Source: Chromatiales bacterium (lineage in GTDB: Bacteria > Pseudomonadota > Gammaproteobacteria > Steroidobacterales > Woeseiaceae). From it: a DNA stretch of 55,803 bases. Positions 28,373 to 41,046 of the stretch are shown one piece after another; within the stretch, counting starts at the first letter, position 1; every line of letters begins with the position of its first letter. A program made the translations under genes and the position numbers. The notes beneath the pieces were generated by a model, which worked only from the letters and a program-made list of their open reading frames with translations, ran no database searches and had not been told where the DNA came from. The DNA lies in the NCBI GenBank assembly GCA_024679535.1, contig JAIBDF010000004.1, positions 1 to 55,803 of the forward strand. The letters run 5' to 3'.

Positions 28373-28913
28373 TCTTGCCTCGGACGTTGGATTTCAGTTC
28401 GACTTTGTTCTCGTTTAGTGATGCTAGCATGCCCGTGGCGGTAAGGCTGCGTGCGCCGATACGGATTTGCACGCGTTCGTCGGTCTCTGCAACGAAGCGC
28501 TCGGGGTCAAGTTCCAGGTACTGGGTGCGGATCTCGGTCTCATCGTCGCCGCTATTGCCCAGCGCACGTACATGTCCGCGGAGCGCGATGCGCGGGCTGC
28601 CCTCGCGCAACGTTGCCTTATCCGCGTGCACGACCCACGGCACATCGGATTGCGGAGAATAACGAATTCGCACTTCGGTGAATTCAATTCTGTCCTTCGC
28701 CTCCTGCTCCGCATAGGCCGCGTCGATTTCGTACAACAGACTGCCGTCTTCTCCGGTACCCAGGATGCGGGCCGATTTCAGATAATAGCCGCGATGGGTC
28801 GTGTCATACGGACGTTCATCGGCTTCGGCCGGGCGGTTGTTGCGGGCCAGGTACCAGCTGGCGAGTGCCGCGGCGGTCAGGATGACAAGTACAGTAATTG
28901 CACGCGGGCTCAT
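28362..28913 (-). CDS. lptC: LPS export protein LptC
   Basis: 183 residues. One N-terminal membrane anchor (ITVLVILTAAALASWYLA, about 5-22) and a periplasmic LptA-like beta-jellyroll; GYYLKSARILGTGEDG and the final NVRGKIAP are typical of the family. LptC takes LPS from LptFG and passes it to LptA. Its stop lies within the first codons of lptA and its ATG is next to the kdsC stop (one-base overlap). Confidence 0.93.
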   Translation of the reverse strand: MSPRAITVLVILTAAALASWYLARNNRPAEADERPYDTTHRGYYLKSARILGTGEDGSLLYEIDAAYAEQEAKDRIEFTEVRIRYSPQSDVPWVVHADKATLREGSPRIALRGHVRALGNSGDDETEIRTQYLELDPERFVAETDERVQIRIGARSLTATGMLASLNENKVELKSNVRGKIAP

Positions 28914-29413
28914 CAGCTATCGCGGTCTGCAGCAGCGACCAGCAAGTCGCAGATCTCGCGGACCGCGCCGAAGCCCCCCGCTCTTGTTGTGACGTAGTCG
29001 CAGTGCTCCTGCAAGACCGGCACGGCATTCGCAACGGCGACCGAGAAGCCGACATGCTCCAGCAGAGGCAGATCCGGAAGGTCGTCGCCGACGTAGGCGC
29101 AATCGGTGATGGAAATATTCAACGCGCTGGCCATTTCGTCCATGGCCGCGACCTTGTCCTTACAACCAAGGATCACATGCTGGACGCCGAGCTCGGCCAT
29201 GCGCTTCTCAACGGCCGCCGAATTACGTCCACTGATGACGCCGACGGCAATGCCCGCCGTCATCAGGCGGCGCACGCCATAGCCATCCTGCGTGTGAAAA
29301 GCCTTGGTCTCGACGCCATCGTCGGACAAGTAGAAGCGACCATCGGTAAACACGCCGTCAACATCAAACGCGATGAGCCGAATCTTGTGCAGGTTGTTGA
29401 GGCCGCTGCTCAC
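28913..29413 (-). CDS. kdsC: KDO-8-phosphate phosphatase
   Basis: 166-residue HAD phosphatase that removes phosphate from 3-deoxy-D-manno-octulosonate 8-phosphate. The catalytic motif is FDVDGVFTDG (nucleophile D17, general acid D19), motif II is VISGRNS and motif IV GDDLPDLPLL. The small size without a large cap is typical of KdsC. Overlaps kdsD by four bases, so KDO synthesis and LPS export are coupled in one transcript. Confidence 0.95.
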   Translation of the reverse strand: MSSGLNNLHKIRLIAFDVDGVFTDGRFYLSDDGVETKAFHTQDGYGVRRLMTAGIAVGVISGRNSAAVEKRMAELGVQHVILGCKDKVAAMDEMASALNISITDCAYVGDDLPDLPLLEHVGFSVAVANAVPVLQEHCDYVTTRAGGFGAVREICDLLVAAADRDS

Positions 29414-30393
29414 ATCAGGCCCTCTCGGAACAGGTCGTGGATATTCAGCGCCCCAACGAGCTTGCCATCGGCGTCAGCTACCAGCAGTGACGTGATCTTG
29501 TTTTCTTCCAGAAGGTGCAGTGCTTCAGCCGCGAGGACGTCAGCCGATGTGGTCTTGCAGTTGGGATGCATGACCTCGCGAATCGTGGTGGTGCGAATAT
29601 CCGATCCGGCGTCGAGTGTGCGGCGCAGGTCGCCGTCCGTGTAAATGCCCAGAATAGTGTTCTGGTCGTCAATGACGGCGGTCATACCGAGCCCCTTGTC
29701 GGTCATTTCAAGCAGGGCGTCGCGCAGCGTCACGCCGGCACTGACCGCTGGTATGCGATCACCGGTCCGCATGATGTCGGAGACCCGGAGCAGCAGGCGT
29801 TTGCCGAGGCTGCCGCTTGGGTGGGAGCGTGCAAAGTCTTCGGCCGTAAATCCGCGTTTTTCGAGCAGGGCAACGGCCAGTGCATCGCCCATGGCCAGTG
29901 TCGCTGTAGTGCTGGCGGTCGGAGCAAGCTTGAGGGGGCATGCTTCTTCCTCGACGCTGATGTCGAGATGCACGTCCGCGGCCTGCGCCATGGTTGATTT
30001 CGGGTTGCCGGTCATCGATACCAGTCTTGCGCCCATGCGCTTCACCACCGGCAGGATTGTCACAACTTCGGCTGTTTCGCCCGAATAGGAAATGGCCAGG
30101 AGCAGGTCCTGGCTGGTAATCATGCCGAGGTCGCCATGACTGGCTTCGGCCGGGTGCATGAAAAAGGCGGGCGTACCGGTCGACGCGAGCGTTGCCGCAA
30201 TCTTGTTACTCACATGCCCGGATTTGCCCATTCCAGTCACGACGATGCGGCCCGGAGTGCCCATGCAGAGATCGCAGGCAGCGACGAAGCTGTCGTCGAG
30301 GCGGGCTTTCAGGGCTTCCACGGCGCGCGCTTCAATGTCGAGAACGTTGGCAGCCAGCGCGAGCAACTCGTCCTTTGTCAGCGTGTCAGGCAA
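29410..30393 (-). CDS. kdsD: arabinose-5-phosphate isomerase
   Basis: 327-residue isomerase converting ribulose-5-phosphate to arabinose-5-phosphate for KDO. The N-terminal sugar isomerase (SIS) domain (about 40-180) has GMGKSGHVSNKIAATLASTG and HPAEASHGDLGMI with the active-site histidine; a pair of CBS domains (about 205-327) follows, with IMRTGDRIPAV and NIHDLFREGL at the end. It follows yrbG in the same order as E. coli yrbG-kdsD-kdsC-lptC-lptA-lptB. Confidence 0.96.
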   Translation of the reverse strand: MPDTLTKDELLALAANVLDIEARAVEALKARLDDSFVAACDLCMGTPGRIVVTGMGKSGHVSNKIAATLASTGTPAFFMHPAEASHGDLGMITSQDLLLAISYSGETAEVVTILPVVKRMGARLVSMTGNPKSTMAQAADVHLDISVEEEACPLKLAPTASTTATLAMGDALAVALLEKRGFTAEDFARSHPSGSLGKRLLLRVSDIMRTGDRIPAVSAGVTLRDALLEMTDKGLGMTAVIDDQNTILGIYTDGDLRRTLDAGSDIRTTTIREVMHPNCKTTSADVLAAEALHLLEENKITSLLVADADGKLVGALNIHDLFREGLM

Positions 30394-30443
30394 CTCTTAC
30401 CCTCAACCGATATGGAATCGCCTTATTCTAACCGAGGCCGGCT

Positions 30444-31409
30444 CTAAATGTTCTGCGCGATCACGTAGCTGTTGTAGGCCACGTAGGCGATGAACAGCCC
30501 GACACCTTCAAGCCGCGAAAGTTCGGCTTTACCGTCGTAGTCGTAGGTCATCGCGAACAACAGCAGCGTGAAACCAACCATGACAAAAATGTGCAGGCTT
30601 AGAACCGAAGGTGCCAGAGCGGACGGCGCAATGGTCGCTGCGACACCGATGACGGCAAGCAGGTTGAAGATATTTGAGCCGACGATATTGCCGATCGCAA
30701 GGCCGTACTCGCCCTTTAGTGCGCTGGCCAGAGAAACCGCAAGTTCGGGCAGGCTGGTACCGAAGGCGACGATCGTTACGCCGATAACCACCTCGGATAC
30801 GCCAAGGGCCTCGGCAATCTCCACAGCCCCGTACTCCAGCATCTGGGCGCCGACCAGCAATATGGCGAGACCGATGGCCAGCCAGATGATGGCCATCGGC
30901 ATACTGACATCACTGGGGATCTCTGCCTCGTAGTCGATCTTGATCGGGTCGTTGGCCGCCGACCGCATGCCGAGTCGCGCGAGCCAGATCATGACAATGA
31001 CGAGGCCTGTGAGCATAACGACGCCATCGATTTGGCTAAGGAACTGGTCGAGGAACAGCGATACGGTCAACAGGCTGACGGCCAACAAGGCCGGCATCTC
31101 GCGCCGCAGGGTGGCGGATTCAAGCTTGATCGGCCGGATCATCGCTGTCACGCCCAGCACGAGGCCGATATTGACGATATTCGAGCCGATGGCATTGCCG
31201 TATGCGAGCCCTGGCTGGTCGTCGAGGGCCGCGACCACTGAAACCAGGATCTCCGGCGCAGAGGTCGCCAGCGCGACCACGGTAAGACCGATCAGCAGCG
31301 GCGCTACGCCAAGATTGCGGGCAGCAGCCGCCGCGCCATGGACGAAGCGATCCGCACCCCAAATAAGAAGTATCAGGCCTGCGACTACAAAGGTAATGTT
31401 GGCGAGCAT
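30444..31409 (-). CDS. yrbG: calcium/sodium antiporter YrbG-type
   Basis: 321-residue CaCA-family inner membrane exchanger, about ten hydrophobic segments. The two inverted alpha repeats are visible: GLTVVALATSAPEILVS near residue 40-55 and GVTIVAFGTSLPELAVS near 195-215, with the glutamates that bind the cation. The ATG at 31409 (MLANITFVVAGLILL) was chosen because it starts the first membrane helix; a longer frame to 31445 adds a polar leader. Upstream gene of the kdsD-lpt run. Physiological role of YrbG is still unclear in E. coli. Confidence 0.92.
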   Translation of the reverse strand: MLANITFVVAGLILLIWGADRFVHGAAAAARNLGVAPLLIGLTVVALATSAPEILVSVVAALDDQPGLAYGNAIGSNIVNIGLVLGVTAMIRPIKLESATLRREMPALLAVSLLTVSLFLDQFLSQIDGVVMLTGLVIVMIWLARLGMRSAANDPIKIDYEAEIPSDVSMPMAIIWLAIGLAILLVGAQMLEYGAVEIAEALGVSEVVIGVTIVAFGTSLPELAVSLASALKGEYGLAIGNIVGSNIFNLLAVIGVAATIAPSALAPSVLSLHIFVMVGFTLLLFAMTYDYDGKAELSRLEGVGLFIAYVAYNSYVIAQNI

Positions 31410-31461
31410 AGACGTTAGTTGGCCGAAGGGCCGGATATGATACACAAAACAGCGTTCATCG

Positions 31462-31490
31462 TTGGGACCCCGCTAAAATAAGGGTACACT
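31462..31490 (+). promoter_or_regulatory. candidate promoter for ibaG-murA
   Basis: TTGGGA (31462-31467), 17-base spacer, TACACT (31485-31490), each matching four of six consensus positions, 34 bases before the ibaG ATG in the gap divergent from yrbG. Confidence 0.45.
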
Positions 31491-31523
31491 GCGCGCCGTT
31501 GGAACTACCTGGACCTGCCTCGT

Positions 31524-31772
31524 ATGAACCCTTCTGAAATTGAAAAGCTTATAGAAACCGGATTCGACGGTGCCCTCGTGAAGGTCATGAGTGGCGATAA
31601 CACGCACTTCGAGGCCCTCGTTGTGGCGGAGGAGTTTACGGGCATACGCCCGTTGGCGCGCCACCAGTTGGTCTACAAGTGCCTGGGTTCGCTCGTGGGC
31701 AACGAGATTCATGCGCTGTCGATCAAGGCTCTGACACCGGATGAATGGCGGGCTGCGGGCGGCGAGGACTGA
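31524..31772 (+). CDS. ibaG: BolA-family protein IbaG
   Basis: 82-residue BolA-like protein (YrbA/IbaG). The BolA fold's conserved HFEALVVAEEF and RHQLVYKCLG segments are present, with the metal-ligand histidine in the latter; GNEIHALSIKALTPDEW closes the domain. IbaG interacts with monothiol glutaredoxin for iron-sulphur handling and its gene classically precedes murA, as here, only three bases apart. Confidence 0.95.
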   Translation: MNPSEIEKLIETGFDGALVKVMSGDNTHFEALVVAEEFTGIRPLARHQLVYKCLGSLVGNEIHALSIKALTPDEWRAAGGED

Positions 31773-34100
<2,328 letters not shown>

Positions 34101-34164
34101 GCGAAGTCCTGGAAACTCTCAAATGTCCTTTGTTAGCACCTAGCCAACTTCGATTAGCCAAGTG

Positions 34165-34170
34165 TATAAT
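34165..34170 (+). promoter_or_regulatory. candidate -10 for petABC
   Basis: A perfect TATAAT at 34165-34170 lies 143 bases before petA in the gap divergent from degS. The -35 region is weak (AGCCAA at 17-base spacing). Two TAGCCAA copies (34141 and 34155) flank this area and could be an activator site. The rest of the leader has no obvious hairpin. Confidence 0.4.
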
Positions 34171-34313
34171 GCGTCGTAGTTCCGAACCTAGGTCCGGAGT
34201 ATCCGTCATCCTGACGGCAAACCGGGTTTGCTGCAAATCTACCAATTTCGATACAAAGCAAAAAAGCGCTGAATTAAGGGGCCGCCGCATAGAGCGGTTT
34301 ATAGGAGTGCCTG

Positions 34314-34901
34314 ATGACCGAAGACGACCTTGATCGCAACAGGCGTCATTTTCTGACCGTTGCAACCTTAGCAACCGGAGCCATTGGCGCCGGTATGGTG
34401 GCAATTCCGTTTCTCTCGTCACTGAAACCCAGTGCCCGCGCCCAGGCGCTCGGTGCTCCGGTTGAGGTGCCACTGGGTTCAATGCAGCCTGGCGAATTGG
34501 TGCGCGTACTATGGCGCGGCCGGCTCGTATTTGTTTTGCGTCGTACCGAAGAGATGCTCGCCAACCTGGCGACTGTTGTGGACGAGCTTCGTGACCCGGA
34601 TTCTGAAGTCCTGGAGCAGCAGCCAGACTACGCTGCCAACGACACGCGTTCTGTCAGACCCGAATACCTCGTCGTCGAGGGCTCATGCACGCATCTGGGT
34701 TGTGCACCGCTCGAGGATTTCGAAGTACGGCCGGCTGAAGGGTGGGGAGGGGGCTTTTTTTGTCCCTGCCACGGCTCGAAATTTGATCTCGCGGGACGCG
34801 TATTCAAGGGTGTCCCGGCGCCAACTAACCTGCGGGTTCCGCCGCACCGATTTGTCAGGGACGACCTGATTCTCATCGGTCAGGACACGGGAGCAGCATA
34901 A
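34314..34901 (+). CDS. petA: ubiquinol-cytochrome c reductase Rieske iron-sulphur subunit
   Basis: 195-residue Rieske protein. N-terminal twin-arginine signal anchor (NRRHFLTV, R10-R11, then hydrophobic to about 35). The [2Fe-2S] ligands are C125 and H127 (CTHLGC, with C130) and C150, H153 (CPCHGS, with C152), the last pair forming the structural disulphide. Takes electrons from ubiquinol and passes them to cytochrome c1. GGAGT lies upstream of the ATG. First gene of petABC; directly abuts petB. Confidence 0.97.
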   Translation: MTEDDLDRNRRHFLTVATLATGAIGAGMVAIPFLSSLKPSARAQALGAPVEVPLGSMQPGELVRVLWRGRLVFVLRRTEEMLANLATVVDELRDPDSEVLEQQPDYAANDTRSVRPEYLVVEGSCTHLGCAPLEDFEVRPAEGWGGGFFCPCHGSKFDLAGRVFKGVPAPTNLRVPPHRFVRDDLILIGQDTGAA

Positions 34902-36152
34902 ATGTCCAGAATCGAAGCAGAAGTAGGCAAGCCGCAAGGCGGCCTGATCAAATGGATCGATGATCGCTTCCCGTTGACGTCTACTCTGAAGTATCACGTC
35001 ACCGAGTATTACGCGTCCAAGAACTTCAACTGGTGGTTTGTATTCGGCGTGCTGGCGATGGTCGTCCTCGTCATCCAGCTGGTTACCGGTATTTTCCTTA
35101 CGATGAACTACAAGCCGGCGGCAGCAGAAGCATTTGCCTCGGTTGAGTACATCATGCGCGACGTCGAGTGGGGCTGGCTCATTCGTTACATGCATTCGAC
35201 CGGCGCGTCATTCTTCTTTATCGTCGTTTACCTGCACATGTTCCGCGCCATGCTCTACGGCTCCTATAAGAAGCCGCGCGAGCTGATCTGGCTGATCGGC
35301 ATGCTGATCTTCTTCGTGCTTATGGCTGAAGGCTTCGCGGGCTACCTGTTGCCGTGGGGACAGATGTCCTACTGGGGCGCGCAGGTGATCATCTCGCTGT
35401 TTGGTGCAATCCCGGTGGTTGGTGACGCGCTCGTCGAGATTATCCGCGGTGACTACTCGATTTCCGATATCACGCTGAATCGCTTTTTCGCGCTGCACGT
35501 CATCGTGTTACCGCTGGCGCTGATTGGCCTCATTTTTGTCCATATCGTGGCGCTGCATGAAGTTGGCTCGAATAATCCTGACGGTATCGATATCAAGAAA
35601 CACAAGGACGAGAGTGGCAAGCCGCTGGATGGTGTCGCATTCCATCCATACCACACGTCCAAGGATCTCGTCGGCATTATCGTCTTCCTGATGATCTTCT
35701 CAGCCGTCGTCTTCTTTGCGCCGGATATGGGTGGCATGTTCCTTGAGCATGCGAACTTCGAACCTGCGAATATGACGGCGACGCCGGAGCACATCGCGCC
35801 GGTCTGGTACTACACGCCGTACTACGCGATTCTGCGCGCGGTTCCGGACAAGCTCTGGGGCTTCATACTGTTCGCAATGGCGGTGGTATTGCCGGTGTTT
35901 CTGCCGTGGCTTGATCGTTGCCGCGTGCGTTCAATTCGCTACCGCGGCTGGATGTACAAGACAGCATTGACCGTCTTCGTCATCACATTCGTCATGCTCG
36001 GCTGGCTTGGCCTGCAGGCTGCTACTCCGTTGTACGTCATGCTCGCGCGTGTTTTCTCAGTGCTCTACTTCGCGTTCTTCCTGCTTATGCCGTTCTATAC
36101 GGCTATGGACAAGACGAAGCCGGAACCGGACAGGGTGGTCTACCATGATTAA
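34902..36152 (+). CDS. petB: cytochrome b of the bc1 complex
   Basis: 416-residue integral membrane subunit with eight predicted helices. The four haem-ligating histidines lie in helices B and D (YMHSTGASFFFI and the segment containing FALHVIVLP and HIVALHEVG); the Qo motif appears as PEHIAPVWYY (PEWY variant). Long cytochrome b like this combines the b and IV regions. Starts immediately after petA stop and overlaps petC by eight bases. Confidence 0.97.
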   Translation: MSRIEAEVGKPQGGLIKWIDDRFPLTSTLKYHVTEYYASKNFNWWFVFGVLAMVVLVIQLVTGIFLTMNYKPAAAEAFASVEYIMRDVEWGWLIRYMHSTGASFFFIVVYLHMFRAMLYGSYKKPRELIWLIGMLIFFVLMAEGFAGYLLPWGQMSYWGAQVIISLFGAIPVVGDALVEIIRGDYSISDITLNRFFALHVIVLPLALIGLIFVHIVALHEVGSNNPDGIDIKKHKDESGKPLDGVAFHPYHTSKDLVGIIVFLMIFSAVVFFAPDMGGMFLEHANFEPANMTATPEHIAPVWYYTPYYAILRAVPDKLWGFILFAMAVVLPVFLPWLDRCRVRSIRYRGWMYKTALTVFVITFVMLGWLGLQAATPLYVMLARVFSVLYFAFFLLMPFYTAMDKTKPEPDRVVYHD

Positions 36153-36900
36153 ATCTATGAGGATTGCCGGTGTGCTCGCGCTCGCTGCGTTCTTTGTTGC
36201 GCCGCAGGCATTGGCCGCAGGTGGTGCAGTGCACCTGGAACCGGCCAATCTGGAGCAGGACAACGCGGCATCGCTGCGGCGCGGCGCACGTAATTTCATG
36301 AATTACTGTTCGGGTTGTCACTCAGCCAAGTACGTCCGTTTCAATACCATCGGCAAGGCCCTGGATCTGTCTGAAGAGCAGCTCATCGACAACCTGATGT
36401 TCAATGCCGAAAAGACGTTCGAGACGATTCAGGCGGCGATGCCGTCTGAGGACGCAGCAGTCTGGTATGGCAAGGCACCGCCCGACCTGTCGCTCATGGC
36501 CCGCGCCAAGGGCGCAGACTACGTCTATAACTTTCTGAAAGGCTTTTACATTGCAGAGGGCAGCCCGACCGGCGTCGACAATATCGTCTTGTCCGGTACA
36601 AGCATGCCGCATGTATTGTGGGAGTTGCAGGGCTACCAGACAGCCATATTTGAGACGCATGAAAACGAAGACGGCTCCGTAAAAAAGACCTTTGCAAATT
36701 TCGAGCAGCTTAGTGCTGGCAGCATGGATGCGGGAGCCTACGACGAATTTGTGCGTGACACGGTGAATTTTCTGGCCTACATCGCAGAGCCGATTCGCTC
36801 CGATCGCCGCAAGCTGGGAGTCTGGGTACTCATGTTCCTGATCTTCTTCTACATCCTTGCGGCACAACTCAAGAAAGCCATCTGGAAGGATGTTAAATAA
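36145..36900 (+). CDS. petC: cytochrome c1
   Basis: 251 residues from the ATG at 36145, which overlaps petB. Cleavable signal (MIKSMRIAGVLALAAFFVAPQALA), covalent haem motif CSGCH at 55-59, the axial methionine in SGTSMPHV, and a C-terminal membrane anchor (VLMFLIFFYILAAQL) ending in KKAIWKDVK. Passes electrons from Rieske to soluble cytochrome c. The long frame starting at 36007 is an out-of-frame shadow. Confidence 0.97.
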   Translation: MIKSMRIAGVLALAAFFVAPQALAAGGAVHLEPANLEQDNAASLRRGARNFMNYCSGCHSAKYVRFNTIGKALDLSEEQLIDNLMFNAEKTFETIQAAMPSEDAAVWYGKAPPDLSLMARAKGADYVYNFLKGFYIAEGSPTGVDNIVLSGTSMPHVLWELQGYQTAIFETHENEDGSVKKTFANFEQLSAGSMDAGAYDEFVRDTVNFLAYIAEPIRSDRRKLGVWVLMFLIFFYILAAQLKKAIWKDVK

Positions 36901-37529
36901 TGGCGGTAGTAGCGAACAGACGTTCCGTAATGACGCTTTTCTCCCGGCCGACTGATATTCACAGTCACCGGACACGCCTCGTATTGGCCGAGAAGAACAT
37001 TAATATTGAAATCGCCAATGTCCCCGGGCCCAATTTGCCCGAGGACCTTATGGATCTCAATCCTTACCACAGCGTACCGACGCTGGTTGATCGTGATCTC
37101 ACGTTGTACGACTCGCGCGTTATAATCGAGTATCTCGACGAGCGTTTCCCGCATCCGCCGTTGATGCCGGTTGACCCGGTCACGCGCGCGCAGTTTCGAC
37201 TGGCGTTGTTCCGGATCGAAACCGACTGGTACTCGATTGCCGAAGAGGCAGAGAACAGTAACGATGGCAAGCTGGGCAGCAAGGCGCGCAAGCTGCTACG
37301 TGAGAGTATCCTGCAAAGCGCCGAGTTGTTCGGCGCGCGGCCATTCTTCCTGAGCGAGGAGTTCTCGCTCGTGGACTGCACGATCGCACCGCTGTTGTGG
37401 CGCCTGCCGCGGTACGGGGTCGATCTTGGCCCTGAGTCCGAGGCGATTGACGCTTATATGACCCGCGTGTTTGCCCGTCGCTCTTTCCAGCAGAGCCTGA
37501 CTGAACTGGAACAGGAAATGCGGCTGTAG
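36900..37529 (+). CDS. sspA: stringent starvation protein A
   Basis: 209-residue protein with the glutathione S-transferase fold but a degenerate glutathione site; N-terminal FSRPTDIHSHRTRLVLAEKN, and LYDSRVIIEYLDERFPHPPL is the thioredoxin-like domain, with an alpha-helical C-terminal domain. In E. coli SspA binds RNA polymerase and is induced by starvation. ATG overlaps the petC stop by one base, a linkage seen in many gammaproteobacteria. Confidence 0.94.
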   Translation: MAVVANRRSVMTLFSRPTDIHSHRTRLVLAEKNINIEIANVPGPNLPEDLMDLNPYHSVPTLVDRDLTLYDSRVIIEYLDERFPHPPLMPVDPVTRAQFRLALFRIETDWYSIAEEAENSNDGKLGSKARKLLRESILQSAELFGARPFFLSEEFSLVDCTIAPLLWRLPRYGVDLGPESEAIDAYMTRVFARRSFQQSLTELEQEMRL

Positions 37530-37597
37530 AGGTTAGATTTGGCGGTGTTATGTTAGGTCCCGCGCAGCCCGCAAAAACCGATGGTAAGCTAGGGCTG

Positions 37598-37996
37598 ATG
37601 ACTAATCCCAGCCGCTCAAAACGTCCCTATTTGATTCGTGCCATGCACGAGTGGATGAATGACAATGGGCACACCCCACATATTGTCGTCGACACCTCTT
37701 TCGATGGCGTTGCTGTGCCTCAGGAACATATCAAGGATGGCAAGATCATCCTCAATATCAGCGAAACAGCGGCGCACAATCTTAAGCTGACCAACGATGC
37801 TGTGAGCTTTCGCGCGCGCTTCGGTGGGGTGCCCTTCGACGTCTGGGCTCCCATTCGATCCGTGCTGGGTATTTACGCGCGCGAGACCGGGCAGGGCATG
37901 ATCTTCTCGCACGACACGGATCAGCTGGAACCGCCCGAGCTGCATAAGGAAATTGAAGAGACGCGCTCGCATCCGCACCTGACTATCGTCAAGTAG
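37598..37996 (+). CDS. sspB: ClpXP adaptor SspB, short linker
   Basis: 132 residues from the ATG at 37598 (MTNPSRSKRPYLIRA, the usual start; the frame also opens at 37550). SspB binds ssrA-tagged proteins and delivers them to ClpXP. The substrate-binding core (PYLIRAMHEWM to FDVWAPIRSVLGIYA) is intact, and the last residues HLTIVK match the ClpX-binding XB tail (LxVVK type). The linker between core and tail is only about 20-25 residues, shorter than E. coli's. Lies 69 bases after sspA. Confidence 0.93.
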   Translation: MTNPSRSKRPYLIRAMHEWMNDNGHTPHIVVDTSFDGVAVPQEHIKDGKIILNISETAAHNLKLTNDAVSFRARFGGVPFDVWAPIRSVLGIYARETGQGMIFSHDTDQLEPPELHKEIEETRSHPHLTIVK

Positions 37997-37998
37997 GA

Positions 37999-38012
37999 GG
38001 GCCTTCAGGCCC
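37999..38012. other. small hairpin between sspB and diaA-like gene
   Basis: GGGCC TTCA GGCCC immediately after the sspB stop, in the 53-base gap between convergent genes. No T-run follows on either strand, so an intrinsic terminator is doubtful, but it is the only structure in the gap. Confidence 0.3.
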
Positions 38013-38049
38013 ACATGTTCGCCGCCCATACTGCTTCCGCAGATGCTGC

Positions 38050-39037
<988 letters not shown>

Positions 39038-39065
<28 letters not shown>

Positions 39066-41014
39066 GGGGAGTCGTCTGCGGCATCAGGGGCGACGATCTG
39101 GCCGTCCTCGCTGACATCCTGGATTGGGCCGCCGATGTTTTCCTGCCTGGGCAAGGCGACCGCTTCGCCGCGCTGGAACTGAGCCCACGCAAGCCGCCGA
39201 TGGATACGGCCATTCGCGTCGAGGAACAGCGTCCCAGTCGCTCCATCGAGCTCATCCATGTTGCCGCCACGCGCGGCATAGAGTGAGGCAATCAGGTTGT
39301 ATGCGTCATAGCCCATGGCGTGCAAACGGGTGCGGCGCCTTTCTTCCGGCCAGTGCTCAGCGAACTGGGCGGGCAGTTGCTCGATCCAGGGTTGTGGATC
39401 AATGGTCCACGGTGTATCCGCAAACATTATGCCGTTCAGATCGGTGTTTGAGCGACCATCGAACGCATTGACCGACGATGTTGAGTACACGGGAATATCA
39501 CCCGAGTAATGAAACTTGAGCTGTGCCTTGAGCAGGCGTCCAGCGGCGGCGTCGGTCGCGAGGAAGATGAACTCCGTATCCTGGCGGCGGCGCGGGTCGA
39601 ACTGCAGGGCTCCGCCGATGTTTGCGCGCAGACGCTGGTAGCGATTCACACTGCCGGTCAGTCCCATCAGGTTTTCGATTTCGTTCGAGAAGTCCTGTTT
39701 GCCTGGTGTGTAGGTGCGGTAGTCGAGCAGTGTTCCGCCAAGTCCTTCGAATTCGGTCGTGAAACTCGTGAGCAGGCGACGACCCCAGGCGTTGTTCGGT
39801 ACCAGCGCGACGCCTCGCCCATAACCATCACTGAGCGCGCGTTGCGCGGCGGACATAGCCTCGTCTTCGGGTGCCAGGCTGAACTGATACAGGCCTGGCG
39901 GTGCCAGCGTATCGTCCGGCAAATTATTCAGGGTCAGGACAGGAACGGGCACCAGGATATCGTTAGCCAGTTCCGTCACATTCGATTTGAGCAGGGGCCC
40001 AACAACAAATTCTGCGCCGTCGGCGATCGCACTGGCGTATGCGGCGCTCGCGCCCCCTTCGGCAAGCACATCATAAATTCGAATCGACTGGCGGTCGTCG
40101 AGACCGGATGCCGTTGCAAAATAGGCGCCAAGAAAACCGTTTTGAATCGTGCGGCCCAGCGACGCGTTGCCTCCCGACAATGGCAAAAGCAATGCTATTT
40201 GGCGTGGATAGTCGAGTAACAGGTGTTCGGGCAATTCGAGATCGCCGAGGATCATGTTGGCTGGATGGTCCGGGTTTTCAGTGCGCCAGCGCACTACGCC
40301 GTTATTCCAGCCCACGCCTTGCTGGCCTGTCGATGCGGCGAGCGAGCCAATCGTCAGCCAGCCACGAACGAGTGGGTCCAGACTCTGTTCGGCTGCCGAC
40401 CTCAATACCTGCGGGCGACTGACCAGCAACCCCTGCCACAGCCGCGAGCGATTGTCCTCAATTCCGCGACGATCGGTGACCCAGGTTTCGCGCTGCGTCA
40501 TTAGTTCGACAGCGCGCATGGGATCCTGCTTCTGTATCCAGGCATCGGCGCGCAGGGCTTCTGCACGCAGTCGATCACGTCGTTGCAAAGGCTGTCGACT
40601 TAACGGCTCGAGCAGGTTCAGTGCCGCGTCCGCATTGCCACGGTAGAGATGCAGGGCAGCCTCGTTCGTCGTCCAGAGTGGCAACAGGTCGCCACCTGAC
40701 GGACGGGCAACACCGCCTAATGCACTGCTCGCGCGCGTTTCGTCACCGGCGTCCAGATACTGCTCCACCGCGAGCAAGGTATAGCGGTCGCGTTCGCTAC
40801 CCATCGCGTCCACGGCAAGACCCATGTAGGCGCTTGCGGCCAGAGCGTGATCGCCATTGCGCGCCATGCGCTCAGCGCGATTCTCGTTCGACCCGCCCAC
40901 GGATAGACCATCCGAAGTTTCGCAGCCGCCGAGGACAAGCAAGCTGGCGAAAATAATCACGATGCTTGCTAGAGAGCGTCGTTCACATGCAGGATGTCTG
41001 AGCGAAGTAATCAT
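39038..41014 (-). CDS. lpoA: penicillin-binding protein activator LpoA
   Basis: 658-residue outer-membrane lipoprotein from the ATG at 41014. Lipobox LGGC with Cys31; an N-terminal TPR-like helical region (about 45-260) follows, then a periplasmic-binding-protein-like domain (from about 280: PRQIALLLPLSGGNASLGRTI). LpoA stimulates PBP1a transpeptidase. A longer frame upstream of 41014 is rejected because it places a polar stretch ahead of the lipoprotein signal. Divergent from rsmI with only 32 bases between starts. Confidence 0.9.
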
Positions 41015-41046
41015 ATTGTCTAAACCGGATACGGATTCCTGGCCCG

